Both the position numbers and the translations under genes were made by a program. A DNA stretch of 62,728 nucleotides from Pseudonocardia bannensis (GTDB taxonomy: Bacteria; Actinomycetota; Actinomycetes; Mycobacteriales; Pseudonocardiaceae), in NCBI RefSeq assembly GCF_012911875.1, contig NZ_JAAXKZ010000019.1, forward strand, positions 1 through 62,728, in the 5' to 3' direction. The notes under the pieces were generated by a model, which saw only the letters and a program-made list of their open reading frames with translations, had not been told where the DNA came from and searched no databases. Shown one piece after another: positions 25,913-38,739 of this stretch; the stretch's first letter is position 1, and every line of letters starts with the position of its first letter.

Positions 25913-26316
25913 GGCCCCTCCAGCTCGCAGCGGTACGGCGCCTCGCCCTGCTCCTGACAGCCGGCGGCGGCGACCTTCCACCCCCCGGCGGTCTCGGACA
26001 GGAACAGCGTGTCGTCGGCCAGCCGCACCTGCGCCGACCCGCCCCACACGCTCACCGCAGCCACCGGCCCGGTGCCGACGGGCAACCTCAGCTCACCGAG
26101 GGCCGCCGCGCACGGCGCCGAGAAACGCCATTCCAGCTCCGCGCGGGTGGCCGGGGTGAGCTGGGCGCACGCGGCGCCAGCGTTGCCCGCGGCGACCGCC
26201 GCCGTGAACGCCGCCGCGCTGCGCGTGACCGCGTCCTGCCGGACCCCGGAGCAACCGGTGAGCAGCAGCGCCGCGACGCACGACACCGACGCCCAGACAA
26301 CCGGCCGTGCCCCCAC
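25909..26316 (-). CDS. Small lipoprotein
   Basis: I choose the GTG at 26316, which places a signal peptide and lipobox (ALLLTGCS, Cys about residue 20) at the N-terminus; the product is 135 residues. The mature domain contains four further cysteines (CAQLTP, APCAAAL, AGCQEQ, YRCELEG), which could form two disulfides, and a beta-rich region (VAAVSVWGGSAQVRLADDTL). A longer upstream frame exists but lacks signal features. It is the first gene of the unit with the 30-residue peptide and DUF6766 protein. Function unknown; an extracytoplasmic role is likely. Confidence 0.75.
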   Translation of the reverse strand: MGARPVVWASVSCVAALLLTGCSGVRQDAVTRSAAAFTAAVAAGNAGAACAQLTPATRAELEWRFSAPCAAALGELRLPVGTGPVAAVSVWGGSAQVRLADDTLFLSETAGGWKVAAAGCQEQGEAPYRCELEGP

Positions 26317-26499
26317 GGAGTCGCTTTCCCTGCCCGCCCGGCCGCCAAACTCCGCCGGTAGGTCACGATCGAACCTCGGGTCGCGCAGCCATCGCGCAGC
26401 GACGCCGTAGGCGCCCTTGCGGCTGCCGAAGAGACGTGGCCCCAGAGCCGGCGGAGACGGGCTTCCATCCGCTGGACGGGACGCGGTTTCTGCGGGACA

Positions 26500-27258
26500 C
26501 GGATACTCCGAAGCGACTGGCAACCTCGTGGCGTTTCGCTCATCGGCGCTGGCAGAGGCCGAGCTGTTCGGCGTCGCGGACCAGCTCGCCGAGTTCACCG
26601 ACGACAACGTCGCCAAGGCGGTCAAGATCCCGAGCGGTGCGGCTGCGGAACGCCGGGTACCGACACCGACGGAGATCCGGCAGTTGTTCGCCGCCGCCGA
26701 GGGTGACCGGCTCGCGGACGCCTTCGTCCTCGCCGTGCCGCTCGGGCTGCGCCGCGGTGAGCTGCTGGGACTGCGCTGCTCGAACGTCGACCTGGACGAA
26801 CGCATTCTCGTCGTGAGGACAATTATTCAGCACTCAGGAGGAGCGCCGCGTATCACGGAGCCGAAGACCCGCAGGTCACTGCGCCGGATCCGGCTCCCGC
26901 ACGTCGCGGTCACGGCGTTGCAGCGCCAGCGCGTCCGGCAGGCCAAGGAACGTCTCGCCGCCGGCCCCCCGTGGGACGATCAGGTTGGTGTTCGCCTCGT
27001 CGGTCGGGACGCCGATCGAGCCGCGGCACCTGAGCAGGCGCTCCGCACAGATCCGGGCAGATGCGGAGCTGGACCGGCTGCATCTACACGATCTCCGGCA
27101 CGCCTGCGGGACCTACCTGATCGCCGAGGGACGTCGACTAGCGGACGGTGATGGAGGTGCTCGGACACTCGACGTTCCGGCTCACGATGGACACCTACGC
27201 CCACGTCCTCGACGGCCAGCTCGACAGCGCGGCGGACGCGATGGACCGAGCGTTCGGA
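26500..27258 (+). pseudogene. Frame-broken tyrosine recombinase (integrase) next to tRNA-Ala
   Basis: All catalytic motifs of a phage/ICE-type integrase are present but in three frames: the first Arg in PLGLRRGELLGLRCS (about 26740-26785), the HxxR box in LHDLRHACGTYLI (about 27080-27120), then GHS and the Tyr nucleophile in TMDTYAHVLD (about 27155-27215). The left limit is approximate; most of the N-terminal core-binding domain is missing or unrecognisable. The coding remnant ends against the 3' end of tRNA-Ala, as expected for an integrase using that tRNA as its attachment site. The element is no longer self-mobile through this gene. Confidence 0.85.
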
Positions 27259-27259
27259 G

Positions 27260-27332
27260 TGGAGACGAGGGGAATCGAACCCCTAACCCCTGCCTTGCAA
27301 AGGCAGTGCTCTGCCAATTGAGCTACGTCCCC
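27260..27332 (-). tRNA. tRNA-Ala (TGC)
   Basis: On the minus strand the acceptor GGGGACG pairs with CGTCTCC. The D-arm is GCTCAATTGGCAGAGC. The anticodon stem-loop is CTGCC-TTTGCAA-GGCAG with anticodon TGC, and the T-arm is GGGTTCGATTCCCC. The discriminator is A and no CCA is encoded. The 3' end faces the broken integrase. Confidence 0.97.
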
Positions 27333-27375
27333 GTGCTGAGCGCGTGACGTTACCCGCTCAGGGCGTGGCTGGTGC

Positions 27376-27489
27376 TCAGCGGGTGGTGGCCTCGTGCCAG
27401 AGGTCGGACTCCGAGCGGGAGGCGCAGACCTTGGACAGGACCAGGAAAGCGGCCCCAGCAGCGGCGGCAAGAGCAAGCAGCTTCTTCAT
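27376..27489 (-). CDS. DLW-39 family small protein
   Basis: A 37-residue ORF starting KKLLALAAAAGAAFLVLSK and ending ESDLWHEATTR. It matches the actinobacterial DLW-39 family: a hydrophobic N-terminal helix and the signature DLW near the C-terminus. It lies between tRNA-Ala and tRNA-Ile downstream of gyrA-side genes, the position where I expect this family. Function is unknown; a short membrane-associated protein is likely. It also carries a cysteine in KVCASR. Confidence 0.82.
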   Translation of the reverse strand: MKKLLALAAAAGAAFLVLSKVCASRSESDLWHEATTR

Positions 27490-27524
27490 GGAGATCACGT
27501 CCTTGCCTGTCCCGGCGATGGGAG

Positions 27525-27598
27525 TGGGCCCAGCTGGATTTGAACCAGCGACCTCGTCGTTATCAGCGACGCGCTCTAACCAACTGAGCTATGGGCCC
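27525..27598 (-). tRNA. tRNA-Ile (GAT)
   Basis: On the minus strand the acceptor GGGCCCA pairs with TGGGCCC. The D-arm has GCTCAGTTGGTTAGAGC, the anticodon loop is CTGATAA with anticodon GAT between CGTCG and CGACG, and the T-arm is GGTTCAAATCC. The adjacent tRNA-Ala is the usual partner of this gene downstream of gyrA in actinobacteria. Confidence 0.97.
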
Positions 27599-27694
27599 TT
27601 GCGGCAGGGAAGACCTTACCGGAGCCTCCGACGCCCGCTCACACCGGCTCCGGTTTGCTACCCCGGAGCCGGTGCGGAGACAGGAACCTGCAGG

Positions 27695-28795
27695 TCAGTC
27701 GCGCTCCGAAAGCGTGACCTCGATACCCCCGACGAGGTCGGCCGACACGTTGTAGACGAACGCCCCGACGGTGATCGCCACGGCGAACAACAGGCTGTTG
27801 ATCGCTCCCACCACAGCGGCCAGGCCGAAGACCCGCCCGGCGCTGATGAGGGCACCGGCGGACTGCGTCTCACCGGAGACCAGGTCGTTGTAGGTGCCGT
27901 TCAGGCGGTCCCAGACGCCCATGCCGTCCAGCACGCCGTAGAGAACGCCCACCCCGACGAGCCAGATGAAGAACAGCACGACGGCGAGCACCAGGGCGAG
28001 CTTGAGTACCGACCACGGGTCGAGCCGCTTGAGCTGTAGCGCCGCCTGCCGGGGAGGCCGGTTGCGGACCGCGCGGACGGCCGACCAGCCGCTCTCGCCG
28101 GTGGTCGATCCTCCGCCCTGGGCGCCGCCGGGCGCCGGGCCGGGGCCGGCCGAGGGTGGTTCGCCGGAGGGCCGCTCGATGTAGGTCGTCGGCGCGTCCA
28201 GCAGGCCGCCCGCGACCGGGGCGGCGGGCTCCGGCGGCGGGGCGCCGTCCTCGCCCGGTACGCGGCGCCACGGCGGCGGGGCGGCGGCCCCGGGGCCCGG
28301 CGACGGGACCGGCCCGGGGGCCGGGACGCCCTCCGCGCCGTCCGCAGCCGGAGCGCCGGTCGCGACCGGTCGCGGAGCGGGCACCTCATCGGTCGGCGAC
28401 CCGGACGGGCGCGTCGTTTCGTCCGCTCCCACGGCAGCAGCCGAACCACCCGGGGCCGCGGTGGACTTCGATGTGGGTGACGGCTTCGAAACGGCCGCAC
28501 CATTGCCCGGCCGGGTGCCCTTCGACGATCGGCCGTGGGCAGCGGCCACTCCCCCACCTGCGGCGTCGACAGTCGCAGTCCCGTTGGGGGCCGGGGAGGC
28601 TGCGTTCGTCGCAGCCGTCCCGGCTCCCTCGGCGGTCGTCGGCTGCCCGGGGGACCCGGCATCGGCGGTCCCGTTGCCGGTGGCCTTGCCGTTACCGGGA
28701 GCGGTCGCTTCCGGTTTCGCCTCGTCACCGGTCGCGACGGGCCCCCCGCTGCGGGCGCCGCCCGGATCCTGCGGGCTGTTCTTCTTCTCGCTCAC
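27695..28795 (-). CDS. DUF3566 membrane protein
   Basis: A 366-residue protein with a long disordered Gly/Ala/Pro-rich N-terminal half (to about residue 250) and a C-terminal membrane domain. The domain has LQLKRLDPWSVLKLALVLAV, then NGTYNDLVS and a second helix pair ending in the VYNVSADLVGGIEVTLSE block, characteristic of DUF3566. The gene follows gyrA by 34 bp on the same strand, as in mycobacteria (Rv0007 position), where the homologue interacts with cell-division proteins; that role is inferred here. The N-terminal half is low complexity and probably cytoplasmic. Confidence 0.9.
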   Translation of the reverse strand: MSEKKNSPQDPGGARSGGPVATGDEAKPEATAPGNGKATGNGTADAGSPGQPTTAEGAGTAATNAASPAPNGTATVDAAGGGVAAAHGRSSKGTRPGNGAAVSKPSPTSKSTAAPGGSAAAVGADETTRPSGSPTDEVPAPRPVATGAPAADGAEGVPAPGPVPSPGPGAAAPPPWRRVPGEDGAPPPEPAAPVAGGLLDAPTTYIERPSGEPPSAGPGPAPGGAQGGGSTTGESGWSAVRAVRNRPPRQAALQLKRLDPWSVLKLALVLAVVLFFIWLVGVGVLYGVLDGMGVWDRLNGTYNDLVSGETQSAGALISAGRVFGLAAVVGAINSLLFAVAITVGAFVYNVSADLVGGIEVTLSERD

Positions 28796-28829
28796 GAGGT
28801 GGCGGTCTCCTCGATGCTCGGCTCGCTGA

Positions 28830-31325
<2,496 letters not shown>

Positions 31326-31415
31326 GTGGTCCTTCTTCTGGTTCGCGTGCGGCTAGGGAGTACTGGGCGCGTTCGTCAGGTCGTCGGAGCCGGGCCCCGA
31401 TCCGGCGAGCGGATC

Positions 31416-33752
<2,337 letters not shown>

Positions 33753-34310
33753 TCAGCCGTACGTGTCCCGTGGTCCGCGCCCACGCACGTGACGGGGTCC
33801 GTGCCGCCACGACGGCCCGCTCGGGCCGACCACCCGGATCCTGCGCACCACGTCCGGCCCGACCGCGGCGGCCAACCGGCCCAGCAACTGACGCTGCAGG
33901 GTGCGCAGCTGGGTCGCCCAGGCCGTCGACTCCGCCTGCAGGGTCAGCTCCCCGTCGCGCAGCGAGACCGGCGTGCAGTGGTCGGCGACGTCGGACCCGA
34001 CGAGCTGAGGCCAGCGGCTGAGGACGGTGGCGTCGGTCAGCCGCGGCGACCAGCCGCGGTCCATCGCCACCCGGGAGATCAGCCGGCCGAACGGCTGCGG
34101 GTCCCGGTCGTCGGGCCCCGGCCCCGACCAGCGCCGTCGACGGCCCCGCCCCGCACCGGGACGCTTGCGGGTCCCACCCCGTTCGGCCGCTCGCTGCGCG
34201 GAGGCCTCGCGCGCGGCCCGCAACGCCTCCCGCGCCAGGTCCGACCCACGACGAGTGGTCGAGCCGTCGCTGTCCCCAGGGTTGGGGACAGAGTGGCCCG
34301 GCTCGCTCAC
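33753..34310 (-). CDS. dciA: DciA (DUF721): replicative helicase loader/interaction protein
   Basis: I place the start at GTG 34310, giving 185 residues, close to the mycobacterial length, with GGAG upstream. Longer starts overlapping recF are possible. Conserved blocks are [56 protein letters not shown] and the tail [15 protein letters not shown]. DciA interacts with DnaB helicase at initiation in bacteria that lack DnaC. It lies between recF and gyrB on the same strand, the standard order. The N-terminal 40 residues are disordered and less certain. Confidence 0.9.
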   Translation of the reverse strand: MSEPGHSVPNPGDSDGSTTRRGSDLAREALRAAREASAQRAAERGGTRKRPGAGRGRRRRWSGPGPDDRDPQPFGRLISRVAMDRGWSPRLTDATVLSRWPQLVGSDVADHCTPVSLRDGELTLQAESTAWATQLRTLQRQLLGRLAAAVGPDVVRRIRVVGPSGPSWRHGPRHVRGRGPRDTYG

Positions 34311-34374
34311 GCTCGGCGGCTCTCCGGCGTCTTTGGACGGTCGATCCGTCCAGTCATCACCAGCGGAACGCGAG

Positions 34375-34404
34375 TTATCCACAGTATCCACAACTTTGTC
34401 CCCA
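34375..34404 (+). promoter_or_regulatory. Cluster of three DnaA boxes between recF and dciA
   Basis: TTATCCACA (34375-34383, perfect), GTATCCACA (34384-34392, one mismatch) and TTGTCCCCA (34396-34404, one mismatch from TTGTCCACA) are nearly contiguous and in the same orientation. With the dciA start at 34310 they fall in the non-coding gap after recF. They could bind DnaA and regulate dciA, or form a secondary binding cluster near oriC. Confidence 0.65.
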
Positions 34405-34452
34405 GGAAGGTCCCGCCGTGCACACCCTCGCCCCCCGCTGTTCCGTCCCTCG

Positions 34453-35595
34453 TCAGGACGCGTTCGTCTCCGCATCATCGGCAGGCCCGGCCACCGTACG
34501 GACGACGGATCCGCCGCCCACCGCAAACCGGGCCCCGGCCAGTTCGGCCGGAACGTCCTCCGCAACCGCCGCGGTGATGATGACCTGCTCCGCCCGGGCG
34601 GCCACCGCGGCCAGGGCCCGCCGGCGACGGCTGTCGAGCTCGGCGAACACGTCGTCGAGGATCAGCACCGGCTCGACGTCGTCGGCCTGCAGCAACCGGT
34701 ACGACGCCAACCGCAGCGCCAGGGCCAGCGCCCAGGACTCACCATGGCTCGCATACCCCTTGGCCGGGCCTTCGCCGAGCCGCAGGTCCAGGTCGTCGCG
34801 GTGCGGGCCGACCAGGCAGACACCCCGCTCCACCTCCTGGCGGCGCACCCGGGCCAGCTGCTCGAGGAGCATCGCCTCCAGCTCACCGGCCGCGGGCGCC
34901 AACTCCCCGTCCAGACTGGACCGGTAGACCAGCGTGACCGGATCCGAGGTCGGTGCGACCTCGGCGAACGCCTCCTCGGCCAGTGGCGCCAGCCCGGCGA
35001 CCAGCTCGAGGCGCCCCGCCAGCAGCTGGGCACCGTGCCGTGCGAGATGGCCGTCCCACACGTCGAGCGTGCGCAGGTCACCACCCGCACGGGCGGTCTT
35101 GAGCAACGCCGAGCGCTGACGCAGCACCCGGTCGTAGTCCGTGCGCACCGCGGCGAACCGCGGAAAGCGAGCGACGAGCAGGTCGTCGAGGAAACGGCGA
35201 CGCTCCCCGGGATCGCCGCGGACCAGGGCCAGATCCTCCGGCGCGAACAGCACGCTGCGCAGGATCCCCAGCACGTCACGCGGCCGCGCCACCGGGGCCC
35301 GGTTGACCCGCGCCCGGTTGGCCCGGCCCGGTGTGATCTCCAGTTCGACGCCCAGCTCCCGGCCCCGGTGGACCACCAGTCCGCGGACGATCGCCCGGTC
35401 GGCACCGCGGCGGACGAGCGGTGCGTCGGTGGCCACCCGGTGCGATCCCAGCGTCGACAGGTAGCCGATGGCCTCGACCAGGTTGGTCTTGCCGACACCG
35501 TTCGACCCGACCAGAACCGTGACCCCGGGTTCCAGCTCGAGCTCGGCGCGTTCCCAGGATCGGAAGTCCGCGACCGCCAGGCGACGCAGGTACAC
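34453..35595 (-). CDS. recF: RecF: DNA replication and repair protein
   Basis: This 380-residue SMC-like ATPase has Walker [11 protein letters not shown] near residue 30 and an ABC-type signature late in the protein ([16 protein letters not shown]), followed by Walker [13 protein letters not shown]. It loads RecA at gapped DNA with RecO and RecR. The ATG is 7 bp after the gnd stop, so recF is in the dnaN-gnd-recF transcript. The order dnaA-dnaN-gnd-recF is typical of actinobacteria. Confidence 0.96.
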   Translation of the reverse strand: MYLRRLAVADFRSWERAELELEPGVTVLVGSNGVGKTNLVEAIGYLSTLGSHRVATDAPLVRRGADRAIVRGLVVHRGRELGVELEITPGRANRARVNRAPVARPRDVLGILRSVLFAPEDLALVRGDPGERRRFLDDLLVARFPRFAAVRTDYDRVLRQRSALLKTARAGGDLRTLDVWDGHLARHGAQLLAGRLELVAGLAPLAEEAFAEVAPTSDPVTLVYRSSLDGELAPAAGELEAMLLEQLARVRRQEVERGVCLVGPHRDDLDLRLGEGPAKGYASHGESWALALALRLASYRLLQADDVEPVLILDDVFAELDSRRRRALAAVAARAEQVIITAAVAEDVPAELAGARFAVGGGSVVRTVAGPADDAETNAS

Positions 35596-35602
35596 CTTCG
35601 GG

Positions 35603-36550
35603 TCAGCCCTGGGTCGATCCGGTGCCCGAGCTCGGACCGGCGATGTCGCCCGGAGTGCCTGACGGGCCGACGGCGTGCTTCACCGCGTGCCCACCGAACT
35701 GCTGGCGCAGCGCGGCGACCGCGCGCATCGCCGGCGAGGAGTCCTGCCGGGACTCGAAGCGGGCGAACAGCGCGGCCGCGATCACCGGCAGCGGCACCGC
35801 GTGCGTGATCGCCTCCTCGATCGTCCACCGGCCCTCACCGGAGTCCTCGACGTAGTCGTCGAGCTTGGCCAGCGTCGGGTCGTCCTGGAGTGCGAGGACC
35901 AGCAGGTCGAGCAGCCAGGAACGCACCACCGTGCCCCGCGACCAGGCCTGCAGCACCGCCGGCACGTTCGTGACCAGCTCGGCGGCCGACAGCAACTCGA
36001 AGCCCTCGGCGTAGGCCTGCATCAGGCCGTACTCGACGCCGTTGTGCACCATCTTCGCGAAGTGCCCGGCACCGACCGGTCCGGCGTGCGCGAAGCCCTC
36101 CTCGCGCGGACCCTCCGGGCGCAGCGCGTCGAAGATCGGCATCGTCCGCTCGACGTTTTCCCGCGAGCCGCCGACCATCAGCCCGTAGCCGTTCTCCTTG
36201 CCCCAGACGCCGCCCGACACCCCGACGTCCAGGAAGCCGATCCCGTGCTCACCGAGCAGCGCCGCGTTCGGCCGGTCGTCGGTGTAGCGGGAGTTGCCCC
36301 CGTCGATGACCAGGTCGCCGTCCTCGAGCACGTCGGCGAGCGCGCGGATCGTGCTCCGCGTGGCCTCCCCCGACGGGACCATCACCCACACCACGCGGGG
36401 CGCGGTCAGCGCGGCGGCAAGGGCGGTGAGGGAGTCGACATCGGTGACCTCGGGCCGGGGGTCGTAGCCGATGACGTCGTGGCCGGCGGCGCGCAACCGA
36501 TCGCGCATGTTGCCGCCCATCCGACCCAGGCCGATAAGTCCGATCTGCAC
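35603..36550 (-). CDS. gnd: 6-phosphogluconate dehydrogenase, short NAD-type
   Basis: The 315 residues match the short GntZ/YqeC type of decarboxylating 6-phosphogluconate dehydrogenase. Signatures are [14 protein letters not shown] (dinucleotide-binding), the phosphate site [31 protein letters not shown] and the catalytic Lys/Asn block [18 protein letters not shown]. It oxidises 6-phosphogluconate to ribulose 5-phosphate. The small size suggests NAD rather than NADP use, an inference from the group. It lies between dnaN and recF, a common actinobacterial arrangement with no clear functional link. Confidence 0.92.
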   Translation of the reverse strand: MQIGLIGLGRMGGNMRDRLRAAGHDVIGYDPRPEVTDVDSLTALAAALTAPRVVWVMVPSGEATRSTIRALADVLEDGDLVIDGGNSRYTDDRPNAALLGEHGIGFLDVGVSGGVWGKENGYGLMVGGSRENVERTMPIFDALRPEGPREEGFAHAGPVGAGHFAKMVHNGVEYGLMQAYAEGFELLSAAELVTNVPAVLQAWSRGTVVRSWLLDLLVLALQDDPTLAKLDDYVEDSGEGRWTIEEAITHAVPLPVIAAALFARFESRQDSSPAMRAVAALRQQFGGHAVKHAVGPSGTPGDIAGPSSGTGSTQG

Positions 36551-36604
36551 AGCTGGTTCCTCCGGAGCGCAGGTTCTCGCAGCACGTTGCTCGCGCTGCT
36601 CGAC

Positions 36605-37777
36605 TCAGCCGGGCAAACGCACCGGCATGAGCAAGTGCAGGTACCCCGGAGAGGGCGCATCCGACGCAGCCGGGCCGGTTTCCGAGCCTTCCGGCTCCTC
36701 CGCGGGCGGCGGCGGCACCGGACGGACCAGCGCGGGCCGGTTCGGCGTGGTGAACGTGAGCTGGGCGCGCTCGGTGTGCAGCGCGCCGAGGGAGTCGAGC
36801 AGGTAGCTGGGGTTGAACGCGATGGTCAGCGGGGCGCCGTCGAGGATGCTGGGCAGCTCCTCCTCGGCGCTGCCGACGTCATCGCCACCGGCGGCCAGCC
36901 GCAGGCCGTCCTCGCCGAACTCCATCCGGATCTGTGCCACCCGGTCGGCGACGAGCGAGACCCGCTTGATCGCTTCGACCAGCGCCGCGACCTCGAGTTC
37001 CGCTGCGGTCGTGTGGTCGGCGGGGATCAGCTGCCGGAACCGCGGGAACTCCGCGTCGAGCAGCCGTGTGGTCGCCCGTCGGCCGGCCCCGGCGAGACCC
37101 AGCATGCCGTCGCCCGCCGACAGGGCGAGTTCGACGGTGCCCGCGCCGGCCAGCGTCTTGGCCACCTCGGCGAGGGTGCGGGCCGGGATCAGCACGGCGG
37201 TCGACAGGCCCGGGTCCTCCGGGGTCCACTCCAGCTCCCGCACTGCGAGCCGGAACCGGTCCGTAGCGGCCAGCGTCAGCCGCGAGCCCTCGATCTCGAG
37301 CCGGACGCCGGTCAGCATCGGCAGCGTGTCGTCACGACCGGCGGCCACTGCCACCTGGGCCACGGCCTCGGCGAGCTGATCGGCGCGGATCGTTCCGGCG
37401 CGCTGCGGCATCGCCGGAAGCTGGGGGTAGTCCTCGACGGGCATCGTCGGAAGGCTGAACCGGCTGTTCCCGCAATTGATCGTGGCGCGGGCGCCGTCGA
37501 CGACGAAGTCCACCGGCTTCGACGGCAGTGCCCTCGTGATGTCGGCCAGCAACCGGCCGGAGACCAGGACGCGGCCGGGCTCGCCGACGGTGGCGTCGAG
37601 CTCGACGCGGGCGGAGGTCTCGTAGTCGAAGCCGGAGACCGTCAGCCCCTCGCCGGATTCGCCGCCCGCCTGAATGAGGACGCCGCCCAGGACGGGGACG
37701 GGCGGTCGGGCGGGCAGGCTGCGGGCCACCCACGCGGCCGCATCGGCCAGTACGTCGCGTTCGACCCGGAACTTCAT
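36605..37777 (-). CDS. dnaN: DNA polymerase III beta clamp
   Basis: This 390-residue protein has three tandem clamp domains beginning [42 protein letters not shown] is a typical domain I/II linker. The C-terminus ends in [12 protein letters not shown], the conserved tail near the partner-binding pocket. The ATG has GAAAGG upstream. It tethers polymerase III to DNA. oriC lies directly upstream (37778-38739), between dnaN and dnaA. Confidence 0.97.
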   Translation of the reverse strand: MKFRVERDVLADAAAWVARSLPARPPVPVLGGVLIQAGGESGEGLTVSGFDYETSARVELDATVGEPGRVLVSGRLLADITRALPSKPVDFVVDGARATINCGNSRFSLPTMPVEDYPQLPAMPQRAGTIRADQLAEAVAQVAVAAGRDDTLPMLTGVRLEIEGSRLTLAATDRFRLAVRELEWTPEDPGLSTAVLIPARTLAEVAKTLAGAGTVELALSAGDGMLGLAGAGRRATTRLLDAEFPRFRQLIPADHTTAAELEVAALVEAIKRVSLVADRVAQIRMEFGEDGLRLAAGGDDVGSAEEELPSILDGAPLTIAFNPSYLLDSLGALHTERAQLTFTTPNRPALVRPVPPPPAEEPEGSETGPAASDAPSPGYLHLLMPVRLPG

Positions 37778-38040
37778 GACGAAAGGGACCTTTCACCGGC
37801 GGTCACTGGTTGCGACCGGCATGGCGGGATGCAGAGGTGGTTCGCCCCGGCCCACGAACCCGGGTGGAGAACCCCCGGCACGGACCAGGTCGGCCACTTC
37901 ACCGTAGAGCCTCGCGCGCCCAGGTGTCACGTCGGCCCGAGGTGCCCCGCCCGTCCGGGCACACCACGAACGAGCGGTGGGCCCGGACGGCCATCCACGG
38001 GGTTGTTTCTCTTGTAGTTCAAACAAGAGAGGACTCCAGC

Positions 38041-38073
38041 AGTAGTACTAAGTCCTGTGCGTAGTGTGGATAG
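38041..38073 (-). promoter_or_regulatory. Candidate basal unwinding element: tandem DnaA boxes plus DnaA-trio
   Basis: Read on the minus strand: CTATCCACA, then CTACGCACA directly abutting, then GGACT, then TAGTACTAC. The order of two head-to-tail 9-mers, a short GC-containing spacer and T-A-G/T-A-C triplets is that of the bacterial basal origin element. Opening would proceed toward lower coordinates into the AT-rich 38001-38040 segment. Confidence 0.5.
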
Positions 38074-38107
38074 CGAGCGTCATCGCAGGTCAGACGGTGC
38101 GGCGTCC

Positions 38108-38275
38108 TGTGGATGGGCTAGGGGGACGGCCGGTGGGTCGATCGGGCGGTCAGTGGATGGAGCCGTCCGAGCCTCCGTTGTCCCCCGTTTGTCCCCGGTT
38201 CGGAGAGAGGTTGTCCACGGGTCGGGGACGATCGGTCCACCGCCCCGAGGGCAACAATCCACAGAGTTGTCCCCA
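38108..38275. promoter_or_regulatory. Group of four additional DnaA-box-like 9-mers in oriC
   Basis: TGTGGATGG at 38108-38116, TTGTCCACG at 38211-38219, CAATCCACA at 38255-38263 and TTGTCCCCA at 38267-38275. The last two are 3 bp apart. Most differ from TTGTCCACA or TTATCCACA at one or two positions, as is common in high-GC origins. Confidence 0.65.
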
Positions 38276-38739
38276 GATGTGGGTGAAGTGTGGTCATGCG
38301 CGGACGCAGCGCGACCGGATTCCCGGGTCGCGGCGGGGATGAGGCGCGGTACGGAACTCACAGAGTTCCCTCACGGCACATGAAATTGAACGCAGCGTGA
38401 CCGTCTGGGATACGCCGGCCGAGCCTCGAGGATCACCCCGAGCGGTGAACGACGCCTAGCGCAAGACGAACGGTCGGCGTGTCCGCGACACGCGGCGGGC
38501 CGCAGAAGCACCCGGAACGAGGCCGATCACCACCGGAGAGGCTCCCCGGACGCCGGCGTAGGCACGTTCCGGGATGCGGAGCGTGACCTCGGCGGGTCCG
38601 GCAGGCCGGACTCGCCCGCCCGAGGAGCGGCGTGATGGCACGCGGTGGCGGTGGCGGCACCGCGCGGAGCCACCGCGGTGATGGACGGCCCGGACCTGCG
38701 GCGCCCGACCGGCGCCGGTTCAGGGCCGATCGGTGCTGA

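Larger units (their letters stand above)
37778..38739. other. oriC: origin of replication (dnaA-dnaN intergenic region)
   Basis: This 962-bp gene-free stretch lies between dnaA and dnaN, the standard actinobacterial origin site. It carries DnaA-box-like 9-mers, several with one mismatch (38065, 38108, 38211, 38255, 38267), and a locally AT-rich part around 38001-38055. An AT-rich 7-bp inverted repeat lies at 38009-38029 and a 7-bp palindromic stem at 38353-38369. It should also include the dnaN promoter. No ORF inside it looks real. The dnaA stop is at 38740. Confidence 0.93.

Noticed and set aside
26317..26805. Long N-terminal extension of the lipoprotein ORF
   Set aside because: It would bury the signal peptide and lipobox more than 160 residues inside the protein, and it lies antisense to the integrase remnant.
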